A stretch of DNA of 33,272 nucleotides, taken from positions 1 through 33,272 of the IMG/VR virus record IMGVR_UViG_3300008516_000059, one strand, 5' to 3'. A program made the position numbers and the translations under genes. Under the pieces are notes generated by a model. That model was not told where the DNA came from, searched no databases, and saw nothing but the letters and a program-made list of their open reading frames with translations. This document shows, piece after piece, positions 6,862 to 16,163 of the stretch (position 1 is its first letter; every line of letters starts with the position of its first letter). This stretch comes from a virus.

Positions 6862-8516
6862 AGGTAAACGACATTATCACCCAATGCAATGAGCTAAGAA
6901 GTTTTTGGTCAGTCAGGAAGGCACAATTTGAGAAGTGGTATGATTTGCTCCTGTTGACCAACAACCTAGAGCAAAAGGATATGGAAAGTGTTATAGGCAA
7001 TGACCCTGGCACAGGATTCAGGATGGGACTCCATCTGCTAACATCCAGCATTGTTAACCACAGCATACCCACAGAGGGTTTGGAACGCCCTGAGATAGTG
7101 GATACCAGCACCCTAGAGCGGTATGTAACCGACCATTGGAAGCGTATTGAAAGGGACCACAGGAGATTAGGTAGGCAATCCTGGCTTAGGGAACTCATGA
7201 GTTTCATGCTGGCTACTGGGTGGTATTCTGTATTTGTCCATGCCACACCAGAGGAACTGATAGCCGAGGTCTGGAACCCAGCAGAGGTATTCTCGGAATT
7301 CTCCAGTGATGGTCAGGAACGCTGTGCCCATATTTATGAATTAACCCCAAGGGCAGCCAACCGCAAAGCTAGGATAAACAAGTGGGTACTGCCTAGACCA
7401 TTCAATGCTAATACCACCGTATATAATTACTTTATCATAGATGATGATGGTGATGTAGCCAATGCCATAGTGATGGGTAATGTCCTTGTTAAACCAATGT
7501 CCAAGCTAGCCAGAACCGAACAGGCATCCAGTGTCATCCCTGTATTTACCTCTCCAGTTGCTGGTTTGCCAGACATGGGCAGTATTAAGTCAGGTAAGGA
7601 CTGGCAAAAGAATTATGGGGAGTCTATACTGGCTCCTAATGCCGATGAGTTTAATAACCAAAATAAAATGTTGAGTTATGTCCAACAGTTGGTCAGGGAT
7701 AGTGCCAATCCCAGATGGTTTGAACGGTCCCGTGGGGATAAAGGTATCCTAACCCCAGAGACCCTATTTAAGAGGGGAGCCATATTTCGAGGTAGTCCTG
7801 AGGATGATGTTGCTCCTTTGCCAACTGTGCCAATCCCAGTGGAAATTAGAGCCATACTATTTGATTATGGCAATAGAATCCAGAGAGGCTTATTCCCTTG
7901 GGCACTGTATGGTAACATCCAGCAGCAACTATCTGGCTACATGATGTCCCAGATAGCTAGTGTTTCCGTTGGTGCATTGGCTCCTTATGCTGAGGCTATG
8001 ACTGCTGTTCTTGCGGACATAGATAATTATTGGTTCCATGAAATGCGGGAAAGGGGACTAACTCCTTACAAATTCAAAATGCCTAAGAATATTCCACCCG
8101 AGGTTGAATTCGAGGTAACCTATAACATAAACATCCCTGGCAGCATGATACAGAGAATGACGGGAGCCAGGATGATGAATCCTTCCTTCAGAGTTGGCTA
8201 TGGCACTACCTGCGACCTTATGTTCCCTGAGATTAAAGACCCAATAAGGGAGCAAGGTCTAGTCAATAAGGATGAAGCCTTAATGCACCCAATAGCCCAG
8301 GCACTGGCCTTGATAGATTCCTACCGTGAGATAGCTAAAATGGCTGGAGATGCTGGTGATACCGCCACCGCTAACCTATACACCAAAGCCGCTGATGCCG
8401 TAGAAGCCCAACTTGGTGCTGAACCAGGCAAACCACCAGCAGCACCACCTACCAAAGAAGTTAGGACGGCTGCACCTAGAGAGGAAATGACACCACCTGG
8501 AGAATTAGGAGGTTAA
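6849..8516 (+). CDS. Portal protein
   Basis: The 555-residue protein directly follows the packaging genes and precedes the giant virion protein. It has a long helical N-terminal part, a beta-rich middle with repeated R-F and P-V-P-I segments, a helical region with Q-x-M-x-S-Q-I near residues 370-385 typical of a portal stem and crown, and a Pro/Ala-rich charged tail. Size (about 500-600) and position are right for the dodecameric ring through which DNA enters. Motifs in portals are weak, so identification relies on context and size. AGGGAGGACAAT precedes the ATG. Confidence 0.75.
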   Translation: MAELKVNDIITQCNELRSFWSVRKAQFEKWYDLLLLTNNLEQKDMESVIGNDPGTGFRMGLHLLTSSIVNHSIPTEGLERPEIVDTSTLERYVTDHWKRIERDHRRLGRQSWLRELMSFMLATGWYSVFVHATPEELIAEVWNPAEVFSEFSSDGQERCAHIYELTPRAANRKARINKWVLPRPFNANTTVYNYFIIDDDGDVANAIVMGNVLVKPMSKLARTEQASSVIPVFTSPVAGLPDMGSIKSGKDWQKNYGESILAPNADEFNNQNKMLSYVQQLVRDSANPRWFERSRGDKGILTPETLFKRGAIFRGSPEDDVAPLPTVPIPVEIRAILFDYGNRIQRGLFPWALYGNIQQQLSGYMMSQIASVSVGALAPYAEAMTAVLADIDNYWFHEMRERGLTPYKFKMPKNIPPEVEFEVTYNINIPGSMIQRMTGARMMNPSFRVGYGTTCDLMFPEIKDPIREQGLVNKDEALMHPIAQALALIDSYREIAKMAGDAGDTATANLYTKAADAVEAQLGAEPGKPPAAPPTKEVRTAAPREEMTPPGELGG

Positions 8517-8517
8517 T

Positions 8518-11500
8518 ATGCCTAATGGATTTCTGGATGAATTAAAGAAGTGGGAAACAGAGACTACATTTTGGGTTAGTGAGGAGGAAAAAGCCAGAGC
8601 AGAGCTGGTTAGACTCCAAGCAGAACCACCACACATAGTAGAGAGAATTGGTGCATGGATAGGCAAGGTCGCCGAGATACCATTCGCAGTTCCTTACCGT
8701 ATGATACGGGCTGCAATAGGTAAACCTGTGCCACCTGAGCCAGAAATTAGAGGTAGGGAATTTGTAGCACAACAAGAGGTTTGGAAAAATACAATTAACC
8801 AAGCCAACCGTGCCAATTTCTTTACCACATTATACCAAACTGCACCAATGGGTATATCTACTGGTAGGGTAACCAGCTTTGAGGACTTCATGACCCAACT
8901 ACCTGGTGGTATAAGTGAGGGAACTCTATCCGATACGGATGTAGCCCAAGCCAAGGATATAATAGATAGAATGGTAACCAGCAAGACTCCTGAAACTCCA
9001 GAATGGCTGGGAATCACTCCAGAGAAAGCGGAAGTGATTGAGGAATTTCTTACTGCTCCGATGCCTACCAGGCCGAGGTTCAAAGGTGTTCACCTAACCA
9101 CTGTTGAGGAGATGGTGAAGTGGCTCAAAAGGGAAGTCCCTACACCAGAACTCCCAACAGGTATGACTGCGGAGGAATTGCTGGCTTCTGCCACTGTAAT
9201 GGGTCTAACTGAGGAACAACTCACAACCGCTATGGACTATGATGAGATGATGGAGGTGGTTGGTCAGGCATGGGGTGAGCAGCAAAAACTAATAGATGAT
9301 GTCAAGGCTGGAGCATTGGAATACGAGATGCCAAAACTAACAGGATGGGAGAAGGCCAAGTTTGTAGCATTGCAACCATTCCAGACCTTGGCGGATGTAA
9401 TCATGCCATACCTAAAGTATTTCAATTATCCTGTGGCAGGTAGTGTTGTTGCCACTGTTCAACAGCTAATGCCTGGACTCCAAGAATACGAGAAACTATA
9501 TGATGAGGCTAGAACCACAGAGAACTGGTATATGGCTCATTCCAAAGCATGGGAGGAATGGGATGCCAACTGGGGAGCTAAACTAGCCATTGAGATTGCC
9601 GCTGACCCACTGACCTATGTAGGAATTGGCATATACACCAAAATTACCAAACCACTAGGCAGGCTTGGTAGAGCAGTCGCTAGTGCTGAAAAAGGATTCA
9701 ACTATGCGGCAGATATTCCATTCCAATGGGTTAAAACCAAATGGGCTAATATCCCCAGAGCCACATCCCAGGTAATGAGAGCCGAGCAGGAAAGATTTAC
9801 CGCTACCATCCATGCTGCTACGGCTGGTTATGTCAAGAGATTTAAGGGAGGAGCCAAGACAGTGCTCCAATTTACCAAGGATGACTATATGGATACCATC
9901 AAATTCTCCCTAGACCATTATGCCAAGCACCCTGAGTTGGCCCTCAAAGGAACGGATGATTACTTCGCTGAGTTTGGCAAATACCTAACTGATATTGCTC
10001 CAGTAACTCCTGATAATATAGCATCCTGGACCAAAACTTTGGATGGTAAACTCCTATTCAGTGAGATTACTGGTAGAACCATAGATGATGTAAATAACCT
10101 AATCTATGACCTTGTTGTCAAAAAGGGTAGCCTGGAGGAGAACGCATCCAAACTATTCGGTATTGTTATGGCTGAGAAAACTGCACCTAGATTAAAAAGA
10201 GCCACCTTGCTCCTTGCCAGGCATACCAACCAATTCGCCAAAAGGGTAGAAACTCTAGGAGCATTGGAAAAGCCTGCTGAAATACTAAGAGCATTATCAG
10301 TCCAACAGAGGAAAATAATAGATGCCCAGGTAAGGTCGCAATTTTATAACTCCAGGATGGAGCACGGCATAGTAGCTGGTATGATGAACCATGTAACCCA
10401 GATGGAATCAACTTGGTGGAGAAATCGCCTGGATAGATGGTTTGTCCGACCAATGGCTGAGGCATACCTTGGCTTTCCATCTTATCCTGCTTGGAACGCC
10501 TTTGAGGATATGTTCCGTAGTGTGATTGAAGGTGTATTACCCAGACAAATGTCATTGGAACACTTCCAACTGGTTATTGCTGGTATAAATGTCAGGGAAG
10601 CCAGACTAATAACTGGTGGTGCATCCGATGTTATGGGGATGTTAGGAGGTATGCCTGGTAGAGCTGGCACCGTTAGTTTCCTTCCAGGCAAGGTTCCTGA
10701 AGTCATTAAAGTCAGGGTGCCATTAGCAGGTAAACATGTTGCTGGTGCGGAGATTACCGAATGGCTGGGCAGGAATTGGGTAGAGCTAAGTAATGTTTGG
10801 GGTAATGCCTTTAGAAGGAACTTTATGGTTAAGAAATATCTCCAATACCTTGCCATTCGTGGTAGAGATGTAGCAGGTAAGGATGTTACCAAAATCTTTG
10901 ATGACCTTATTAACCGTGCTGGTCGTGTTCCTAAAGTAAGGACAATGAAATCCGATGCTCTAAGGAATGAGGCATTTGCCAGGGTCCAGACTAGTGATAG
11001 GAAAGTTGTATTGGAGATGAAGGAATCCATCAATAATACTACCCTTATGATGCAGGAACAGAGGAAAATTCTCTACCAAGCGGATGAACTAACTCCACAG
11101 GCTAAGACCCTTGGTGAGCAGATGATAGCCACAGGAGAAGCCATAGATAATCCTACTGCCTTTGCTAAGGCTCTGGCTGACCAATCCATCGCCGATATTA
11201 AGGTTTATCCAATCCAGATAGCCGATAACTTTGAATATATGGCTGACCACATAGCAGCCGAGACCCTTGCTACTCCAGATGACCTAATGCAGGCATATCA
11301 GCATTTGGTAATTATGCAGGATACTGCTGGTGCCATCCCTCATAGACTAATGTCCAAAACCCATGCTGAGGCGGATGCTCTAATGGCTCAGGGTAAATAT
11401 GGTAGAGTGATAGACCAACTTTGGCGTAGGGATAGAACCGAGTTGGTTGATATTATGGACAGAATCGGTGTGGCTAACCAAAAGGTCAGGCAAAAGATAT

Positions 11501-14500
11501 TGGATTCCATACCTGATGTTAAACTAGCCACCGACCAGGATTATGCCCTCCGTCAATTATTGGAACACGCCAATGTCAGGGATACCCTAAAAGCATCAGC
11601 CAGGGAAATGGATAGTAGCCTATTGGATGATTTCTGGGCTATGCCTAAAACCGAAAGAACCAAAGGAGCCTATGAAACCCTAAGAGCAGAAAGAAGTGGA
11701 CTTTGGGATGCCTACCGTAAATCCGATGCCGAATATTTTGGCAATGAATTCATAATGAGGACAAACCTTTCAGAGCTTTATAGCAAGCTACCAAGGAGAC
11801 CTCCATTGTCTGTGGATGCCAGTGCCAGAGATTTAGTCCCCAATGATATTGCCAGAGTATTGGACTGTAATGTAGATTCCGTAAGCACTGCCATTACCGA
11901 GAATGTGGTTCTCCATGACAGATACCACTTCACCCAGCTAATTAAGAAAATTGCGGATAGTAAACCAGCCGCCTTCAAGGGATTCACTGAGGATAAGATT
12001 CACAGTGTATATGATATTATCCTGGATAACATGAGGATAACCCCTGATGTGGACATCCAAATCCAGAAGGCTTTGATGCAAATTAAGGGTCTGGAACATG
12101 AAATGATGACCTTGAAGCAGTTAAAGGGAATGTCCAAGCTAGAGGAAAAGGAGTTCTTTAAGTGGGTGGATAACATAGCTGGCGGTATGGATGAAATGAT
12201 GTATGAACCAGCCCTTGTTAAGGCATTGCCTAAAGTCGAGATAGAGAGTGGTCTGATAATAGACCCTAAAGAACCTGGTGAAAAAATGATAAAGGTTAAT
12301 AAAGCTGGAGAGGAGGCCTCTGGTCTGGTTTATAATGATAGTGGAAAAGTAATTCGGATGGATAACCTTTGGACTAACGAAGGCTTTAAGAGGCAAGGCT
12401 ATGCTACTAAAGCCATTTTGGAGCTGATAGATGTAGCAGATTCACAAGGAAAAGTTTTGGGTTCTGGTGCTCTTACTGAACAAGGACTAGCATTATTAAA
12501 GGGTGCTGAGAAGCAAGGATTCATTAAATTAAATCCACCAGTTAAAGGTGGTGGCGATTTTACCATTGTTAAAGTGGTTAAACCACCAGCTAAAGTTCTG
12601 AAACCAGAATTTCAGGATTGGGATACCGTCCGCCAAGGTGCCTGGGATGAAGCCATCAAGGACTACTATAAAGCCTTCACTGATTATTCCCATGAGAATG
12701 TTATAGACCATGCAATGAGGCACATATTTCCTTACTGGTGCACTCCAGAGCATACAACCATTTTAACAAAGTGTGGTTGGAAACACCATTGGGAACTCCA
12801 AATAGATGAGGATGTTCTTACAGTTAATCCAAAAACATTAACTACTAATTGGGAACCAGTCCAGGATATAGCGGTATTTGATTATGATGATGACCTTATG
12901 GTGATACCAGCCAAAGGCAAGGATATAGAATTTACTCCCAATCATAGATGGTTAATAATAAATAGTTGGTCAGATAAGGCTAAGATAAAAAGAGGATATG
13001 AGCTAAAGGAAGTTAGTGATTTAATACCTAGAGCATTACCACACAATTTTCCTAACGATAGTATTCTATCTCCTAGAGATGCAGCTATATTAGGTTGGTT
13101 GGTTACTGATGGCTATGTCCAAAGAAGCAATGGTAGAAAACCTAATATAGTGATATACCAATCCATACATAAATATCTATCAGAAATAGAGGATTTGCTA
13201 TGGACTGAAGGATACCCTAGAACTGAAGGTGCTACTGATTGGGTAGTTAAGGCAAAACAAATTGACAGTGATAGGATACTGGCTATCTGTCCTGATAAGG
13301 AACAGTTACCTGAGATAATACCCAAGCTATCCCAGGAAGCTGCTGAGGCTATGTGGGATGCTATGTTTAAGGCAGAAGGTAGTGATTGGAATGGTAACAA
13401 ATGCTTTATACAAAATCCTGGTAAGGTCATGGATGCCTTTCAAATGCTTTCTATATTATTGGGTAAAGCTATTACTGTTGGACCTAGGGCTAAAGATAAT
13501 CCTGATGGTATTGGTCGTGTTAATATTCTTAATAACCATAAGCCATACCATGCCAAACAGGCTAGAAGGATGTTTACCAAGCATTACAAAGGTAAAGTCT
13601 GGTGTCCTGTTACTCCATCAGGAACATGGTTTATGAATTGTAACGGTTCAATAATGCCAACAGGAAACACATATGAGAGTCAACGTTGGTTTTTCTTACC
13701 AAGAACATTTGTTCGGAGGCCAGGTGTCCTAGCAGCCTGGGGTAAATACAGTGAATATTCCGAGCATGGCTATGTTCCAATACCAGGCACCGACATCCAA
13801 GTTAACCTAGCCAGAGGCTCCATATTTGGTCTGACTTTTGGCCTAACCAGGCGAGATTATCCATACTATTACCAGCAATTAGGTCCTGCCGCTGAGGTAA
13901 TGGATGGCATGATGAGGTTTGGTTTCTACCCAGGTGCCCATTTCATGTTTCCAATAGTTGCCATGCCAGCCTTCTCCGCAGAAGGGCGACCACCCAACCT
14001 CGGAGAGGCTATGCCAGCCATGTATAAGACTGGACTGAATATCCTTGCCGCATCACCAATAGACAAGGTTAGCCAAAACGCCTTATGGTTAACTGACCAT
14101 GTATTCCATGATAACTTTAGGGATTATAACATAGTAACCAAAATAGATGAGATGCAAATTAAGGCTGGTGGTAAACTAATTGGTGGACAATCTGGCCAGG
14201 AGCTATGGATTAAGCGTATGGAAGGTAGATGGGGTATGTCCGAGGATGAGCGTAGGAATATGGAAATGCGTATAGCAGCGGGTCAACTGACTCCTGAGCA
14301 AATAGCAGCATGGGAGGAACGAAAGAGGATAGTCGTTGAGGAAGAAGCCGTTTGGGAGGAAGCTGCCAAATACCGTGCATGGCTTGGTCTCCTAATGGAA
14401 AACATTACCATCTTTCGCCTGAGGCCTGAGGAGCAGATAGAGGCATTTGAGCGGGTTACTGACATGATTGAAGCCCAGACTGGATTGACAGCCGAACAGC

Positions 14501-15471
14501 AGGACTATCTCTGGAAACATAACATGAGACCATCCGATGTTAGTCCAGCAATTATGTCTCCACCACTCCGCAGAGCAATGAACCAAATCTGGGAATATAG
14601 AATATTCCTTGGCAGAGGTGTTGTCCTTAAACCAGAGAGGTGGTCAGAACTGGACATGAAAACCAACAGATTTTGGAGGGATGCCGAGGTATATCAAAAG
14701 GACAGAGTTAGTGAACAGGAAAACATAAACATGGCTTTCTTGAATCCTACTCCCGAACTACACCTTAAAGGTCGTGAATGGGTAGAAGCCAGGGCAGCCA
14801 ATTGGAACCGATACATAGATAGGTTTGATAACCTAAAGGCATCGGATGAATATGTGGATGTGGCATTAACCTTAGAGGAGCGGGCAGCCCAACTCAGGGA
14901 ACAGGGTTATCCATCCCCAACCGCCAGTATGTTTGATGAGGTTCTTAGGATGTATTTTGAAATAAGTCCTGAGGTGGCCAAAAATAAATATACAGGTGAG
15001 GAGGACATTGACTGGACTACCTTCTACATAAAACGGGAAGCTCTTAGGATGGCATTACCAGAAAGACTAAGGAATGAGTTTGATTCCTATATTAGGGAAT
15101 ATGAAACCCCACTAGAGGCAAAATGGCGTGATATTGTCAATACCTATTTCAGGGGTTATTGGGCTATCCAGAATGTGATACTTAACCAATACTCCGAGGA
15201 TGAGAAAGCCATAATAGCCGAGTATTATGCTGACCTTACCACCCATGCCAGACGGGATGAGATTAAGGACATGGTTAGACCAGCCACTGGCAGACAACTA
15301 ATCTCCGAATATACCACTGCCCTAACCGATGCCAGGCTAAAGCTAAGGACGGTATCACCAAAGCTGGACTCTTATCTCTGTATATTTGGCTATGTCTCCG
15401 TGCCGAGGACTGATGAGGCCAAGGCTATGGTGGATGCCTTTGATAAGGATAGAATGAGCTTGATAGAGTGA
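8518..15471 (+). CDS. Giant virion protein with an embedded intein and acetyltransferase-like domain
   Basis: The 2317-residue precursor becomes about 2007 residues after removal of the intein (1408-1717). Position after the portal, great length and mostly helical, Met/Ala/Arg-rich sequence fit a large internal or ejected virion protein, or a polyvalent protein delivered with the DNA. Around 1245-1355 is a GNAT-like segment: a strand, then N-E-G-F-K-R-Q-G-Y-A-T matching the acetyl-CoA loop (R/Q-x-x-G-x-G/A), a helix, and a final G-A-E-K-Q-G-F turn. I see no lysozyme or protease signature. AGGAGG precedes the ATG. The flanking extein sequence HIFPYW/TYESQRW is continuous across the intein. Exact virion role unknown. 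Confidence 0.75.
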   Translation: MPNGFLDELKKWETETTFWVSEEEKARAELVRLQAEPPHIVERIGAWIGKVAEIPFAVPYRMIRAAIGKPVPPEPEIRGREFVAQQEVWKNTINQANRANFFTTLYQTAPMGISTGRVTSFEDFMTQLPGGISEGTLSDTDVAQAKDIIDRMVTSKTPETPEWLGITPEKAEVIEEFLTAPMPTRPRFKGVHLTTVEEMVKWLKREVPTPELPTGMTAEELLASATVMGLTEEQLTTAMDYDEMMEVVGQAWGEQQKLIDDVKAGALEYEMPKLTGWEKAKFVALQPFQTLADVIMPYLKYFNYPVAGSVVATVQQLMPGLQEYEKLYDEARTTENWYMAHSKAWEEWDANWGAKLAIEIAADPLTYVGIGIYTKITKPLGRLGRAVASAEKGFNYAADIPFQWVKTKWANIPRATSQVMRAEQERFTATIHAATAGYVKRFKGGAKTVLQFTKDDYMDTIKFSLDHYAKHPELALKGTDDYFAEFGKYLTDIAPVTPDNIASWTKTLDGKLLFSEITGRTIDDVNNLIYDLVVKKGSLEENASKLFGIVMAEKTAPRLKRATLLLARHTNQFAKRVETLGALEKPAEILRALSVQQRKIIDAQVRSQFYNSRMEHGIVAGMMNHVTQMESTWWRNRLDRWFVRPMAEAYLGFPSYPAWNAFEDMFRSVIEGVLPRQMSLEHFQLVIAGINVREARLITGGASDVMGMLGGMPGRAGTVSFLPGKVPEVIKVRVPLAGKHVAGAEITEWLGRNWVELSNVWGNAFRRNFMVKKYLQYLAIRGRDVAGKDVTKIFDDLINRAGRVPKVRTMKSDALRNEAFARVQTSDRKVVLEMKESINNTTLMMQEQRKILYQADELTPQAKTLGEQMIATGEAIDNPTAFAKALADQSIADIKVYPIQIADNFEYMADHIAAETLATPDDLMQAYQHLVIMQDTAGAIPHRLMSKTHAEADALMAQGKYGRVIDQLWRRDRTELVDIMDRIGVANQKVRQKILDSIPDVKLATDQDYALRQLLEHANVRDTLKASAREMDSSLLDDFWAMPKTERTKGAYETLRAERSGLWDAYRKSDAEYFGNEFIMRTNLSELYSKLPRRPPLSVDASARDLVPNDIARVLDCNVDSVSTAITENVVLHDRYHFTQLIKKIADSKPAAFKGFTEDKIHSVYDIILDNMRITPDVDIQIQKALMQIKGLEHEMMTLKQLKGMSKLEEKEFFKWVDNIAGGMDEMMYEPALVKALPKVEIESGLIIDPKEPGEKMIKVNKAGEEASGLVYNDSGKVIRMDNLWTNEGFKRQGYATKAILELIDVADSQGKVLGSGALTEQGLALLKGAEKQGFIKLNPPVKGGGDFTIVKVVKPPAKVLKPEFQDWDTVRQGAWDEAIKDYYKAFTDYSHENVIDHAMRHIFPYWCTPEHTTILTKCGWKHHWELQIDEDVLTVNPKTLTTNWEPVQDIAVFDYDDDLMVIPAKGKDIEFTPNHRWLIINSWSDKAKIKRGYELKEVSDLIPRALPHNFPNDSILSPRDAAILGWLVTDGYVQRSNGRKPNIVIYQSIHKYLSEIEDLLWTEGYPRTEGATDWVVKAKQIDSDRILAICPDKEQLPEIIPKLSQEAAEAMWDAMFKAEGSDWNGNKCFIQNPGKVMDAFQMLSILLGKAITVGPRAKDNPDGIGRVNILNNHKPYHAKQARRMFTKHYKGKVWCPVTPSGTWFMNCNGSIMPTGNTYESQRWFFLPRTFVRRPGVLAAWGKYSEYSEHGYVPIPGTDIQVNLARGSIFGLTFGLTRRDYPYYYQQLGPAAEVMDGMMRFGFYPGAHFMFPIVAMPAFSAEGRPPNLGEAMPAMYKTGLNILAASPIDKVSQNALWLTDHVFHDNFRDYNIVTKIDEMQIKAGGKLIGGQSGQELWIKRMEGRWGMSEDERRNMEMRIAAGQLTPEQIAAWEERKRIVVEEEAVWEEAAKYRAWLGLLMENITIFRLRPEEQIEAFERVTDMIEAQTGLTAEQQDYLWKHNMRPSDVSPAIMSPPLRRAMNQIWEYRIFLGRGVVLKPERWSELDMKTNRFWRDAEVYQKDRVSEQENINMAFLNPTPELHLKGREWVEARAANWNRYIDRFDNLKASDEYVDVALTLEERAAQLREQGYPSPTASMFDEVLRMYFEISPEVAKNKYTGEEDIDWTTFYIKREALRMALPERLRNEFDSYIREYETPLEAKWRDIVNTYFRGYWAIQNVILNQYSEDEKAIIAEYYADLTTHARRDEIKDMVRPATGRQLISEYTTALTDARLKLRTVSPKLDSYLCIFGYVSVPRTDEAKAMVDAFDKDRMSLIE
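12739..13668 (+). mobile_element. Intein with LAGLIDADG homing endonuclease
   Basis: This is a 310-residue in-frame insertion. It begins with Cys1408 (CTPEHTTILTKCGW, block A). Block B is TPNHRW near 1473-1478 with the catalytic His. The two endonuclease motifs are LGWLVTDGY near 1525 and AMWDAMFKAEG near 1610. The C-terminal splicing block reads MNCNGSIMPTGN with terminal Asn1717, followed by Thr as the +1 nucleophile. All residues expected for protein splicing and for homing are present, so it looks active. Two 60-base lines sampled inside are 33-38% GC against 48% in one extein line, which would suit recent arrival. Confidence 0.92.
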
Positions 15472-15501
15472 TATACTTAATCCGAATCTGGCAGCTATAT
15501 A

Positions 15502-15533
15502 CAAGCTCTGCTAGACATAACACCAAGGGCTTG
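15502..15533 (+). other. Weak hairpin between the giant gene and the second promoter
   Basis: CAAGCTC and GGGCTTG can pair over 7 bases (one G-U) around an 18-base loop. There is no T-tract, so it is not a convincing intrinsic terminator. It sits 30 bases after the stop at 15471 in the only sizeable plus-strand gap (142 bases). Confidence 0.3.
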
Positions 15534-15565
15534 TAGTGATGTATCATGAACTATTTAGCTACGAC

Positions 15566-15594
15566 TTGACAAATTTTTGTGCTTGTGTTATTAT
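15566..15594 (+). promoter_or_regulatory. Strong promoter for the capsid module
   Basis: TTGACA (15566-15571), a 17-base spacer and TATTAT (15589-15594) are near consensus. TAGCTACGA (15556-15564) lies just upstream and TTATGTAAAG (15591-15600) overlaps the -10 end; both have counterparts at the 943-998 promoter. AGGAGGTGA and the scaffold ATG follow within 20 bases. Confidence 0.85.
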
Positions 15595-15613
15595 GTAAAG
15601 TAGGAGGTGAGCA

Positions 15614-16150
15614 ATGGATGACCCAACAACTCAGACGACCACACCACCAGGAGAAGGACCAAAGATGGTTCCTGAAAAAGACCTCTTAGCGGTTAAGTCG
15701 GGTGCAGAGAGGAAGGAAAGTGAGCTACTCACCCAGGTAGCCGAGGCTATTCGGCTAAAGGATGAAACTCATGGAAATCTTCTTCAAATGCAGGCTGCCA
15801 AAGAGCAGCTTGAGGAACAACTCAAAGATGGAGTAAGTACCAAAGCTCAGGTAGAGGAACTCCAAACCAAACTAAAGGCTGCTGAGGAAGCAGTAAGTGG
15901 CTCAGAAGTGAAGCTACTTGACCTAAAGAAGGTTAATGTTTCCGCCACCTATGGCGTGGATGTTAGCACTCTTGTGGGTAAGACAATGGACCAACTAAAT
16001 AGTTTGGAGGAAGCCCTAAAGCTGGTAGGTAATAAAGCCAAGCCAGCCACATTGGACCTTGGCGGAGGCGGAGGCGGAGCTGCTGCTCCTACAACTGCAT
16101 TGGAACAAGCCAAGGCGGAGTTAGCAGAAATCCGAAGTAAATCAAAATAA
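15614..16150 (+). CDS. Capsid scaffolding protein
   Basis: The 178-residue protein has a Pro/Thr-rich start, a long Glu/Lys/Gln-rich coiled coil (about 35-105), a glycine-rich linker (near 150) and a basic helical C-terminus ending in Lys-Ser-Lys. This architecture, acidic and helical with a small basic tail that grips the coat protein, is typical of phage scaffolds. It lies immediately before the capsid gene. It has its own promoter and an AGGAGGTGA site, as expected for a protein needed in large amounts. A capsid protease is not seen, so it may be released whole. Confidence 0.8.
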   Translation: MDDPTTQTTTPPGEGPKMVPEKDLLAVKSGAERKESELLTQVAEAIRLKDETHGNLLQMQAAKEQLEEQLKDGVSTKAQVEELQTKLKAAEEAVSGSEVKLLDLKKVNVSATYGVDVSTLVGKTMDQLNSLEEALKLVGNKAKPATLDLGGGGGGAAAPTTALEQAKAELAEIRSKSK

Positions 16151-16163
16151 GGAGGAATAAATT

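Noticed and set aside
6634-8520. Long opposite-strand frames beneath the terminase, portal and giant genes
   Set aside because: They lack ribosome sites and follow from codon bias on the coding strand; the plus-strand genes account for these regions.
15502-15533. Intrinsic terminator after the giant gene
   Set aside because: The stem has a G-U pair, an 18-base loop and no following T-run; reported only as a weak hairpin.
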